This document shows, piece after piece, positions 9,906 to 20,748 of a stretch of 64,000 nt of DNA. The stretch is from NCBI GenBank assembly GCA_015501595.1, contig JADNRX010000306.1:1-64000 (forward strand), written 5' to 3'. How positions within the stretch are numbered: the stretch's first letter is position 1; the number at the start of each line of letters is the position of its first letter. The notes under the pieces are model-generated. The model did not search any database and had not been told where the DNA came from. It saw only the letters and a list, made by a program, of their open reading frames with translations. The translations under genes were made by a program, and so were the position numbers. The stretch comes from Hymenopellis radicata (Eukaryota > Basidiomycota > Agaricomycetes > Agaricales > Physalacriaceae).

Positions 9906-12900
9906 ACACAGTGCTTCATCTATTCGACACAGAGTACAATTCGCATTCAATACCATCGAGTACTATCCACTGTATGTATACCTAATGTTGTCCCATCAAC
10001 TGTACTATATCTCCTTGACAGCGCCAAGTGGGAGCGAGGTGTCGGCCGGGAACACATGTACCGGTGTTGATCCCATCGTCCGTCTTTCGCTCGTACCACT
10101 CTCCACAAGAAGAAGAAGAAGAACACCTGTAATTACCGGTCCATCTTCGAACAATTAAATTCCCCTGACTTCTGTCTACGCCACAGCGTTGGAGCGAGCA
10201 TATAGGGAACACTTCTGCTGTCAATTTCCGCTAGCTCCTCGTACAAGATTGACGGATAACCCGTTGTTTCGAGACTAATATAGGATGGCGTGATTTCCAT
10301 CAGTCTCTAATTATTGAAGAACGCAGGATCATGATGGTTCGCAAAGGGCCCACGCGGGGAAACATTCAACTGTACATGTTACCAGCGAGTATACACTGCA
10401 ACCTCGGAAGGTCATTCATGCCACAGGAATGATACACGATTGAGTACTAGTGCCCACAGCATTTCTCCTATCATTGTCGAGGATACGGACTCCCACGTCC
10501 ACTGCCTCACGTCGCTGCTTGATATAGACGCTACTGCGCGTCGTTTCCAGAAGCTGTCTGACTCAAGAAGACACGATCAAAAGGGCCGAGTCGCGAGGAG
10601 AGCACTTGTGGCGGCTGAGCACCGGAAACAGCGTTTTCTGAGCAGCATCAGAAACGTACACGAGAGATGCAAGGAACACACCTTCGCCGCTAGAGTCCAC
10701 CAGTTTCAAGACGCGCTAATTGCAATGACGAACCGACGTATACCAAACACCTTCGCCAACAAACAGATATCCCGATGCTGACAAGTACTAATCGACGAGT
10801 CGAGTTATGAGAACGAAACGACCAAGACACGTACCATGGTTGATTCCTTCTTGCGACACGGAGAAGCCAGAGCATCGAGGTCCTCGTTGAAGCCGCAAAG
10901 CCGTCGACGTTCAGCTCAATTGACAAGGTCGCAGCGATGAGTTTATCTAAAATGGAATGGTTAGCCTTCTTGTTCGGATACGCGAACAGAGGGACATCCC
11001 ACGAAACTTTGTCGTACAGAGTCGCCAAGGCAGCAGACCAGACACATTCATCAAGTATTCCTTAAGACAAACAAGTCCTACAAGACGTGACTTTAGCCAA
11101 GATCAAGAAGAAGCAATGCGAAGCTGCTCCCTCTGCCCCAGCAAGACGTTCAGCCAACAAGGGACAAGGGTTCACCTAGACCCGTGTCGAGTTCGAGATC
11201 AGTCAAGGCAAGGTTGAGTACAAGTCGCCAAACAACAAAGTCGCCAGGTAATACGTGTTGTTCAGAATAATTATACAACGATGTCGACGTTAGTCCCGGC
11301 ATCACAACGAATCAATGGTACTGAACATACCTTGTACATATCCGAAGGGAGATGCGCGAGCACAACGCTGCTCCCTTCTGTCCTTGATGAAACAAACTGT
11401 TTCTATAGTACGAGATATGAACAAAACCTCGTGGAACGACGAGTTGGGTGAAATGAGACCAACGACATCATCAACGTACCGCAGAATCCCCGGCCTCGAT
11501 AATAGTAATCCCGATGTATGACACGAACATACACTCGTGTCCATTAAGCTGTCTCGCACGTTCATAAGTGCAAGGTGCGTCTACATTGAAAAGTCAGTTC
11601 AAGTGACAAATAGAACAAGAACATCAAGGGCGCCGACGAAGCCCATACTTGATGACAAGACATCCTTGAGCAGTCCCTTTCAGAGTAGCGAAACCTTCAA
11701 CTTCAAGGAACGTTTGAACTTGGAACTGCCGACGAGTCCCGAACATCATGCCGCCCAGACTTGGGCAACGTCTGGCGGGCGCAGTATCCGCCCTTCGGGC
11801 GTAACGACGGCATCAGTGCGAGCGGGTAGCACAACATCACGTCCTACAGTGGTCATCCGATGTCCAACGTTGGACTGGAGAGTAGTGTGAGATGGCTTGG
11901 AAAGTGGTCGAAATGAATAATCTACGCCCAAAACTGATCCCGCCTCGGGCGAAGTCGTGTCCAGCGAGGCCATGGACAAGGACGCCGCCGTCTTCATGCC
12001 TTGAATAACAGTTTAAGACGTCCAAGGAGCGATATACACGGCGATCTGGGCAGTAAAATGAAAAAAACGTAAGTAAAGTTTGTTGAAATATCAAAACGGG
12101 CAAGGACTGACCGACAAAGAATGCGAGAAGCCAGCGATGTGGGCCTTTCGGACAGCGCTCCTGAAGAGTTATAACGCCTAAGTAATCATGGCGCTACATC
12201 CCGTCAAACGCCCAAGAACCAGAACCATATTCCACCCCGGCCCAAGTCAAGTGGGGCGCAGCGACGACGGAATATCCGTGCGTTAAGCAGAGACTAAATG
12301 GGTGTGGCAAGTGACCCAAGGGGCGACGCGAACGTTGTCTGCGTCCTGAAATGAAAATGAACAAGCATGAAAATGCCGGGCAAACCCACCAACATCGAGC
12401 AGAACCCTAGAGACTGTCCAAATTTGACGGGATACTACCCCATATCAGTCCTAGTTGACAGCCAGAATCGAGGAAAAGGTGCAGGGTCGAATGTCCCATT
12501 TAGTGTGCCCGCCAAAGTGAAAGTCGCGTCGTGACTGCATAGGTCAAGTCTGGATCGCAATAGCAGGTATGTCGACGAGGTTTGGCGTTGGTCCCGAAAC
12601 GTCGTCGTACTCAAGGACAACACCGGCGGCGGTCGCACAACGCGACAGGCAAGGACAACGAAAAAAATCACGCTGGGTATTCAGAGCGCACATTATTGAG
12701 GTCCGGGTCGTCGGAAAGCTAAAGTCGGTGGAACTAGATGGTGGTGGTAAGTAGAAGGAAGGTCACGCATACCAGGTGCTTGTTTGATACTGCACGCTAC
12801 AGACTCGTCTGTGATCCCAGCGGCGGATAGTCAGCTGAAAATCTCAAGACGTGTCTTGAAACCCAAGGTCGATTACTGGTGTAGAAAACTGAACTTGATG

Positions 12901-13121
12901 CTTTCCTCGGAATTCCAATGATCGCAGGGTATAAAGGTATACAATTCGTCGCCATCGATATACACACGGTAATCGACGCAACTAGATACAAAAGAGCGGT
13001 AATGTTGTCAAACGAACGCAAGGGGGTTACACGGCAAAGTATAACAAAATCTCAAACCCAAACCAATCAAATCCCAAAAGACACTCGCCATTGTCACTTC
13101 TCAACTCGAACGCCTTAGCAT
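9906..13121. other. 3.2 kb unresolved region, coding-like patches
   Basis: No complete gene could be assembled. Several stretches look coding but do not join. On the plus strand, 10440-10781 contains ATARRFQKLSDSRRHDQKG. On the minus strand, 12850-12990 contains VYIDGDELYTFIPCDHW followed by a possible 42-nt intron, 12600-12670 contains EYDDVSGPTPNLVDIPAIA, 11746-11997 is an 83-codon ORF, and 10690-11028 contains LYDKVSWDVPLFAYPNKK. The minus strand is the better candidate for one decayed or many-exon gene. I see no TIR or LTR and no domain I can name. Confidence 0.4.
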
Positions 13122-13857
13122 TTACGAGTTGGAATACCTCAACCAGTCGTCAAAGTTCATATACGGGAGCTCGTCGCCGGTCGCGGTCCACTCAACGATG
13201 AGGTTCCACCAGTACTCGCGCACATAGTCGACAGACCTACACACACAAATCAGCCAACCCTCAAACATAGGCGGGAGGGGATAGGAAAACGCACTCTGGC
13301 CACTTATCGGAGCCAAGCTCGCTGAGCGTCCCATACATGAAATCCACATAATTCTGGAACGTGACCGGGCACCCGCCATCGTCCCACGCGCACGCGCCCA
13401 CCATTCCAGCGTAAATCTGATTTTTCTCCCTTAGCACACAAAACACAAACAAAAGGCAGGAAGGGGGCGGGAACGCACGTTATAATTCAAGTGCGGCGCA
13501 TTCGCCGGCTCGAGCTCCGGGTGCGCACACTGCGCGAGGGTGAGGACCTCGGTCGTGCCGCGGCAGGTGACGGCGGCGACGCAGGCGGGGACGCTCCAGA
13601 TGTCGAGAAAGTCCGGCGTGAGGGTGGCCAAGCACGCTGATTGCTGCGGGGGCCAATATGTAAGCTGAAGGGGACAAGCGGTAGCAGGAAGGACTCACGA
13701 GGACACCGCACGCCTCGCTGATCTGCCCGTGGAACGGCTGCGATCCCTCCTTTTCGAGCTCGGTGCACACGACGGGGTCGATTGAGGCGCGCTTCATGGT
13801 GGGCGACGCGAGGGCGAGGGTGAGCGAAAGGAGTGTAGTGAAGATTGTCGACTTCAT
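13122..13857 (-). CDS. Small secreted cysteine-containing protein
   Basis: Four exons on the minus strand (13857-13699, 13643-13479, 13416-13295, 13236-13122) give 186 residues with consistent phases. The N-terminus MKSTIFTTLLSLTLALASP is a good signal peptide, so I chose this ATG over one 13 codons upstream. The mature protein has about seven cysteines (for example PVVCTELE, SEACGVL, SACLATL, PACVAAVTC, AQCAHPE, GACAWDDGGC) and is Trp/Tyr-rich toward the C-terminus (YVREYWWNLIVEW). It ends DDWLRYSNS. No catalytic motif is evident. It fits the small secreted proteins common in wood- and litter-dwelling basidiomycetes. Family not recognised. Confidence 0.85.
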
Positions 13858-14922
13858 TGTGTGGGGGGTTGTGGGGAGAGGGAAAAAAGCAAGCAAGGTC
13901 CCATCACGATTCCTTTTTACTTATGAGGGCCGAAGAGGCGGGCGTGTTTCGCCGCCTAATGAAGATCAATCAGGTACGGTCCTCGTGAGCAGCGATATAA
14001 TCGATGTGCGTTGTCAAGGGTGCGCATGGACTGCCAAGAGCCAAAGTGGGTGGTGCCATTCAAAGCTGCATAGAGACTTGAGGATACATAAGACGAAAAG
14101 CTCAGAGCGAGAAACCAATTAATCCCAAGCTTGGGAAACAAACTTGGACTAGAAGTAAAAATGATAATCGCCACATGATCAACATCAAAGGGTGCGCACG
14201 CGCGTGATGGTGAATCTTGGTGATGGTTGAAACCGAGAAGAACGAAACAAGGCTGGCGTTTTTTCGAGTGTCTGTGCAAGAAATCTAAGTATGTAACTGG
14301 TCGGTCGCGACGCGAACTTGGAAGGTGAAGGAGAGTGAGGTGAAGGCGTGGTGAAGGAGACGAGTAAGAGCCAAGACCGGCAGGCACCAGTGGCGGTGCA
14401 CTTTCTCCTCAACCGCCACACGTGCTCCTCTTTCTTGTTCAGTCTTTCTCGCGTCGCAGCTCTTTTGGGGGCCGTGTCTGACCTAGACTATCTACTGGTG
14501 TCCTCAACCAGAACAAGAGCTTCTGGAAATCTAAATATTCTCTTCAGTACACTTTGGCGCCCCTTAGCAGCTAATACTTACACCAAAGTCGGTGTCAGCG
14601 CATCTCCCCTCGACGAGTGGTCACAACAGGCTTATTCGACGTCTGTCATTTTCCTGCCCTCCAGCTCTCTCTTTCTCTCACCAACTGCCTGAACTTGGTC
14701 TCTTGCTTATTCGCTTGAAGGCTTTGACGCCATTTCTCCTGGAGCGCCTGTAATTCTGCCTATCTCTGCTTACAGATTCAACCATCAAAGCTGTCTCTGA
14801 TGACAGTGGTCCTGGAATTGGAAACAGCCTCTCCTTCCCTCTAGGCATAAACATTATAGCAACAGATAATGACGAAAGGCTCACGCGTAAGCAATCTCGG
14901 AACACCCGTCGGAACGACTTTA
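13858..14922. other. Intergenic, no confident gene
   Basis: About 1 kb between the secreted-protein gene and the SDR gene. ORFs occur on both strands (up to 143 codons at 13956-14387 minus) but overlap each other and show no domain or convincing splice structure. It presumably includes the promoters and UTRs of both neighbours. Confidence 0.4.
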
Positions 14923-14923
14923 C

Positions 14924-14929
14924 TATAAG
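14924..14929 (+). promoter_or_regulatory. TATA-like element of SDR gene 1
   Basis: TATAAG lies 32 bases before the ATG at 14956 in a pyrimidine-rich context (CACTCTCCAACCTCC follows). If it is used, the 5' leader would be very short. Inference from sequence only. Confidence 0.35.
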
Positions 14930-14955
14930 TACACTCTCCAACCTCCCGACTCGAC

Positions 14956-15935
14956 ATGCCTTCACTCACAGACGCCCGAGCCTCCAACGCCGCATTCTCT
15001 CCTCCCTACACCCCCGTCGCCGTGTTCGTCGGGGGCACATCTGGTATCGGAGAGGCCATGGCGAAAGCCCTCACGTCCTACCTCGGCGGGAACCTCCACC
15101 TCTTCATCGTCGGACGCAACCAAGCCGCGGCGGACAAGACGTTCGCATCCCTTCCCCGTGCTGAGGGCGTCAAGCGCGAGTTCGTGTACTGCGACGCGTT
15201 TTTGATGCGCAACATCGTTGCGACGTGCGAGGAGCTCAAGACGCGCTTGCCGGGTGGGAAGATCAATTTTCTCGTGCTGTCCGCGGGGTACTTTCGTATA
15301 ACGGGACGCGACGAGACGGAGGAGGGGCTGGATAAGTTGTTGGTTATGCGGTATTATTGCCGGTTCAAGTTTATCAGCGAGCTGTTGCCCGTCCTCCAGG
15401 TGGCGAAGGAGAGAGGAGAGGATGCGAGGGTGATGACGATGCTTGGGACGGGCATGACGGATGTGCCGGTGGACAGAGAGGATCTGGGGATGAGGAAAAA
15501 GTACAGGTTTTGGAACGCCGCGTTGAAGCCGGTGGTGTATAATGATGTTATGATCGAGGTGGGTGCATACTCCCATACTTTGGCATACGCTGATTGGAGT
15601 GATATCTAGGAATACGCGAAACAGAATCCGGGGATTGGGTTCGTGCATATCTATCCGGGTGTCGTGTACACGCCTGCGGTGAATCAGCTGTACGAGTCGC
15701 TGTGGGGTCCTCTGATGCTCCTTGCGCCGCTTGTGCGGCTCAAGTTTTGGCTCTATGGGATTCAGCCGGAGGAGTGTGCGGAGTACATGTTGTATGCGCT
15801 GCTTGATAGGGCGAAGGAGAGTGGATGGAGTAGGAGGGACGAGCATGGGATGACATTGGGATGAGGTGTTATAATATTTCGGAGGAGGATAAGAGGGCGG
15901 TGTGGGAGCATTCGGTGGCGGAGACGAGTGTGTGA
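14956..15935 (+). CDS. SDR-family NAD(P) oxidoreductase, copy 1
   Basis: Two exons (14956-15558 and from 15610). Residues 20-50 form a Rossmann start with GGTSGIG at 26-32. NFLVLSAG at 104-111 stands for the SDR NNAG block. The active-site segment reads VVYNDVMI, so Tyr195 is present but the usual Lys four residues later is Met199, a variation that I believe is common to this fungal SDR subgroup. The product would reduce or oxidise a small molecule, substrate unknown. Exon 2 stops at 15864 after GMTLG. Copies 2 and 3 continue with NDIG and SEEDKKAVWEHS, and that tail is present here in another frame to 15935, so one base appears to be missing near 15852. The gene is otherwise intact and is the best-preserved of three copies. 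Confidence 0.85.
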
Positions 15936-16270
15936 GGTAGACTGGTGGATGCCGCCTACTATCGTCGTAGATTACTAGTCGAACCATCGCGTGTCGCGTT
16001 CAAAAATTCTATCAGATTGAGCTGTTTCTTGGCTCCTAAATCGCGACGCCTGAGCCTGCGAGGCAACTCTTTCTCCATAAGCTATACCAATGCAGTTCAT
16101 GTCGTGGTCGGAACATGAGCCTTCTAGGGAGCCTCACCCGTACCTTGGCTGGAAACCAGACGCCGGGAAAAGACCATTGCATTAGCGTGAGCGCTAGATA
16201 GTGGTCTAGTTTCCGAGCTGATGGAGGCACCATGTCGCTTAGCAGACACACTGGAGGGTAGTGTGCGAGA
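15936..16270. other. Intergenic spacer
   Basis: Downstream of SDR copy 1. No gene, repeat or RNA feature recognised before the start of the segmental duplication at about 16270. Confidence 0.4.
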
Positions 16271-18440
16271 AGCTCGAGATCACGCGATCGTGTTTGGTCC
16301 TGCGACGAGTTCTAATTAGCCCCATCTCACCTCGACCATGAGCTCACTGCTCCTCGACGCAGCCAGCGGATAATGCGCGCGATATCTCCTGCCAAGGATG
16401 CCGTGGAAGCAACCGTTGACATATTACCACGAATGAGCGATAATGAAGTTGGAGCGCTCTTGCAGCACGGTCGCTTTATTCTCGCTTTCTTCCTGGCATC
16501 ATGTCCCGTGGTCCGTCCTTTCTGTAGCCCAGCTCTTGTCAATTCACGTCCATTTTCATGAAGAATGGTTGTCTTATTGGCGCCTGCTCTCCTACCATGC
16601 CCTCGGAAACAGTTTCAAGAACCCATCATGAACGTTGAACGACGAGTCCAGTCCCGACAACATGGACTCGTTCTGACGGTCTAGGGAAGTTGACTTCTTT
16701 TGTTCAGGTCCAAGCAGGTACGCTTCATGTTGCCGTTTTACCTGAACTCACGTATAGGTAGGGAGATTCCAAGTATCCCCACGTATGGGATGGACTTGCC
16801 AGCTTAACGCATCTGAACAGATGTGCTTACGCACCGCTCGACACTATCTCGACGCTCCCAGTGCAGTCGCGTACGTAGATTCAATCAATGTTCTTTTGAC
16901 GACCTTGCAGATTTATTTCAACCCTTTCCAAACGAGTTCTTTTGTACGCAATATGGATAAGTTGCGTGAATGCCATAAGTTTGACATTTCTCTTTCGGTA
17001 TCGATGGCCATGGCGACTGCTGTATGAATCGCATATGTATACTCATCTGCGATGGTTGTTGATGTTTCCCTGCGATTGGTATTTCCCAACTCTCAAGGGA
17101 AATACTCAATCACAAGTCCATCGAAGACGTGGAGGTCCGGTGCGGGTGCAGCATAGCCTGGCGGAGGCGACTCTAGTAGTTACGGTTTTGTCTCGTGAAC
17201 TCCGAGTCGACACTACTTGAGCGAGAACTTCGGAGAAGGCATTAGGCTCCAAGCGGCAAACACGAACCTATAAGGCCCCCCTTGAAACCAACATCAGAAG
17301 GCCTTCCGACGGTATGTGATTGAGTGATTGAGGCTGCCAAATTCATATTTCAATTTAGCAAGCGACGCGCGTCAAGACGCGTATGTCTCTGGTTCCTGGA
17401 CCGTGGAATGCAAAGATCAGACTAGGCGCATGATGGATTCTAGTCTCTCCTTGCCACCAGCATGCCTTCACTCACGGACGCTCGAGCCTCCAATGCCACG
17501 TTCAAACCATCCTATACCCCCGTCGCTGTCTTTGTCGGCGGCACATCCGGTGTAGGAGAAGCCATGGCGAAGGCACTCTCTTCGTACCTCGGCGGAAAGC
17601 TGCACCTGATCATCGTAGGACGCAACCGCGCCGCTGCGGAAAAGACGTTCGCGTCCCTTCCCCATCCCGAGGGTGTCACGCGCGAGTTTCTGCACTGCGA
17701 CGCGTATCTGATGCGCAACATTGTCGCGACGAGCGAGGAGATCAAAAGCCGGGTGGATAAGATCAACTTTCTCGTTCTGTCTGCGGGGTATTTCCGTGTG
17801 ACGGGACGCGACGAGACGGACGAGGGGCTGGACAAGATGTTGGTTATGCGGTATTACAATCGGTTCAAGTTTGCTAAGGAGTTGCTACCTCTGCTCAAGG
17901 TGGCGCGGGATAGAGGGGAGGACGCGAGCTGATGTCGGTGCTAGGCACGGGGATGATTAACATTAGTGTGGATCGGGACAATCTGGGCTGAGGAAGAACT
18001 ACAGGTGTTGGACGGCGGCTGCGAAGCCGTGCGTGTATAACAATGTCATGATTGAGGTGCGTGTTTGTTCTTTCTTTCACAAGTCCTTCGAGTTCTGACG
18101 TTTGGAATTAGGAATTCGCGAAACAGAATCCGGGGATTGGGTTCACGCATATATACCCAGGTACGTGAACATGCCTGCGGTAGAGCAGCTGTATACGTGG
18201 TGGCCCATGCGGCTGCTCGCGCCCTCATATGGCTGCAGCTCTATTTCACTGGGTCTCGGCGGAGGTATGTGCGGAGTATATGCTGTATGCTTTGTTGGAC
18301 AAGTCAAAGGAAGGTGGATGGAGCAGGAGAGACAAGCATGGGAATGATATTGGGAGCCAGCATTACAGTATTTCGGAGGAGGATAAGAAGGCGGTGTGGG
18401 AGCATTCGGTGGTGGAGACGGATGTGTCGAGCTCTTGAAT
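16270..18440 (+). repeat. Segmental duplication, copy A (inverted mate at 41050-43005)
   Basis: The segment matches the reverse complement of about 41050-43005 over the whole SDR gene and 1.2 kb upstream. Examples are GATCACGCGATCGTGTTT at 16276 and 42988, CCCATCTCACCTCGACCATG at 16321 and 42925, and ATATCTCCTGCCAAGGATG at 16381. The upstream 16270-17460 carries only short, broken frames in both copies. Small indels distinguish the copies, so the duplication is not brand new. Confidence 0.8.
17462..18438 (+). pseudogene. SDR copy 2, frameshifted
   Basis: It starts MPSLTDARASNATFKPSYTP with the GGTSGVG glycine motif and follows SDR copy 1 closely, including the YNDVM active-site variant region. 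Against copies 1 and 3 it lacks two bases at about 17930 (GEDA then a premature stop) and one G at about 17990 (CTGGGCTGAGG versus CTGGGGCTGAGG). It shows a further disturbance after the intron near 18160, where the GIVETP segment is altered. The C-terminal frame to 18438 (DKKAVWEHSVVETDVSSS) is restored. Either a decayed duplicate or a sequence with several one-base errors. Confidence 0.8.
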
Positions 18441-18479
18441 ATCCTTTTTCACCTAGATTTCTTGAATGGTTGCTTCTCC

Positions 18480-18665
18480 AACGAGCATAGCTTGAACGCT
18501 TTTTCGTCCAGTAAGATCATGGATGGATGAGAGGCGGGCGCGCAAATGAAGTTGGGGTCGACTTCAACATCGGTTGGAAGCAGAACAGACAAAGACTTGA
18601 AAGAGCCTCAGCCAGATTGTTCCCATGGGTAACGTGACTCCCCATGTTGTTCCTCTGTATTTGAC
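18480..18665 (-). pseudogene. Remnant of a delta-type PF09820-family 5' end
   Basis: The minus strand carries the promoter, leader and first codons of the header found in the copy at 24077: GAGTCACGTTACCC (18630-18645 reversed), then CCCAACTTCATTTGCGC, read as PNFICA..ASHP, then an AAGCGTTCAAGCT block. It ends abruptly near 18480. The plus-strand copy starts just beyond its other side, so the two were once a head-to-head pair like 23736/24077. Confidence 0.65.
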
Positions 18666-18708
18666 CGCCACTACTAATTACGGCAAGCCAGCGGTACACA
18701 ATGAACGA

Positions 18709-20472
18709 TGGTCCTATGATACAAAAGTCTTGCTTGACACAACGCCATCCACTCTGGCTTCCCTTCTAACTCTTCAATTCCTCGTTAATTCTACCCAATT
18801 GCCTGGTATGTTTCCTAGCCTTCGTCTGCCTTACTCGTTTTGAAATGTGAATACGATGCAGATCTCCCTCACTTTTCTCTATGGCAGAAACGGCGCGCCA
18901 TTGCCGTACGACTATGACATTTATGCTGGCATTTCGAACCATGTAACCTCATTCTACGTGGTTCGCCTTCAACCTTCGGATCTCAGTTGGCGCGAAATGC
19001 TTCTCGAGACGTTGCACACCAGGATACTAGGTGGGCATAACCTAAACTGTCCCAAGCCATCGGAGGACCATAGGGCAACCGGCAGAATCTTCAGTCACCC
19101 CGACCTAACCTACAACGAGGTATCACTAAACCCCGCACTTTTATACGACTACCGGCCATCCGACTCCGCCACCGCGTTAGACATTAGTCGCGACAGCAAG
19201 TCGTTTGTGTCCGACCACATCCCAGCATTCCAACCGTTAGCAACACCTGGAGATTTTCCTTTGGCCTTCATTGTTGAACTAGTCGATAACGTTACGCCCA
19301 TCGCGCTCCCAAAGCGTCTGTCCTCCGGTGATGTACATTCCACATGCAATGAGCAACGAGAGACATCTGTGGTCAACTTCCGCCACGTCGGACAATACCT
19401 GCTGGCTTCACTGAGACCTGAACAGGTATGTTTCAACTTTCAACCGCCCTTGCATCTCCCAGTCGCTCACATTAAATGAACACAGACGTTACCCTCACCG
19501 CGTGTATCTGACATCCAGCAACTCCTTGCTCAGCCAGGCATGCTCTTAGCGGACAAGACCTTGGGGTTTCGGTGATTGATCACTGCGACCCGGGCAAGAT
19601 AATCATCCTTCGTCGCCCATGCGGATTCGGAATGAAGACATTTCTGTCCATGGTGTCGCAGGTTTATGATGACTTTCCTCGCCGACGTTAATGGAGGCCT
19701 TATATCCCGGAATGAGGACGCCTGCTTTGCGCCGGCATACCCTGTGCTTCACTTGGACCTCTCCAAAGTGTCCGCAGACGCGTCAACTATCGTGCAGTCG
19801 CTCCACGCATATGTCAATTCACAGATACGTCAGTTGTGGCTGAAGTACGAAGATATATATGGTTTTGAGGATGTCGAAGAGTTCCTGATGTCCACACCGG
19901 GCGATACGCTCACTGAATCTACGGTATGAATTCTATTCGAAGCTTCAATTTGTTCTCATGCTTTCCTAGGCACCCTATAGTACGCCTGCTATCCAAACCC
20001 TTCTTCTCATCGAAAATTACGACTCGCCCGTTCTTCGCGCTCGGCCTGATGACCGGGAGCGGTGCTGCGCTACATGGACAAAGAGTTCTTTGCCGCGGTG
20101 GTTATGTCTCATCTCCAGGGCCACTACGTTCGCACTATTTTGACAAGCGAGGTGGTCACGGACGAGTACACTGGCATCCATCTTGACCGTCTCGAGCGCT
20201 TTTCAATAGATCTCACACATGACGCGGCCATGCAAGAGGTCTTTGGCTTTACGGAAAAGGAGGTCAGGGCCTTGGATGGTGTATTGGAGGGAAAGAACCC
20301 TGCTGCCGGCGATGTCATCCAAGACCTCCATGAGCGCGGTATCGAGTCGTGTAACTTTAACACCCGCTCAGAGTCCTCCTTTGAATTTTCCGGCTCGGCG
20401 GACTCCGTGTATTCTATGCAGGAGGTTTTGGACGTCCTCGCGCAGCGTGTAGGCAAGCCTAACCGGCAATAA
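18709..20472 (+). pseudogene. PF09820-type (AAA-ATPase-like) protein, alpha header, copy A
   Basis: The alpha header (from about 18870: PLPYDYDIYAGISNHVTSF, then DISRDSKSFVSDHIPAFQP) is followed by an intron ending at 19486. The AAA-like region then reads QQLLAQPGMLLADKT and IIILRRPCGFGMKTFLSMV, then VLHLDLSKVSADAS. Next come an intron, LIENYDSPVLRARP, TGIHLDRLERF, FGFTEKEVRALDG and the end VLAQRVGKPNRQ. These match PF09820 landmarks: VDKT, RPRRFGKS-type P-loop, LDFS, LIDEYD, TGI, GFTEeEV. At least two one-base losses (after DKT near 19562 and near 19676) break the frame. It lies 270 bp downstream of SDR copy 2. Confidence 0.75.
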
Positions 20473-20748
20473 ACGCCTTTTGGTTCCGTCGCACATACCT
20501 CTGTTTGTACAAATGCTATCTCATCACAGTTCAATCTCCACGATTGGCATAGTTATCGCCTACATATCTCGCCAGCGTACCGATAGGACCGAACCGAGTG
20601 ATATTCTCAAGTAGTATCCTTCCCGTTGTGTTCAGCCGATAATAGACGAGAAAAAAACATGGACATTGAACATAGAGCATCTCATATGGCATACAAAACA
20701 TAATTAAATAAAGCATCTACAGCATCAAATCATGAAATCGAGTCGTTT

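Noticed and set aside
11450..11495. YVDD on the minus strand, recalling the reverse-transcriptase motif
   Set aside because: Four residues in an 87-codon ORF. No other RT blocks, RNase H, integrase or LTRs are visible nearby, so chance is the simpler reading.
14962..15987. 341-codon minus-strand ORF opposite SDR copy 1
   Set aside because: It is a shadow of the SDR exons: the plus-strand frame has clear SDR motifs and splice sites, while the antisense product is a low-complexity His/Pro/Arg-rich peptide.
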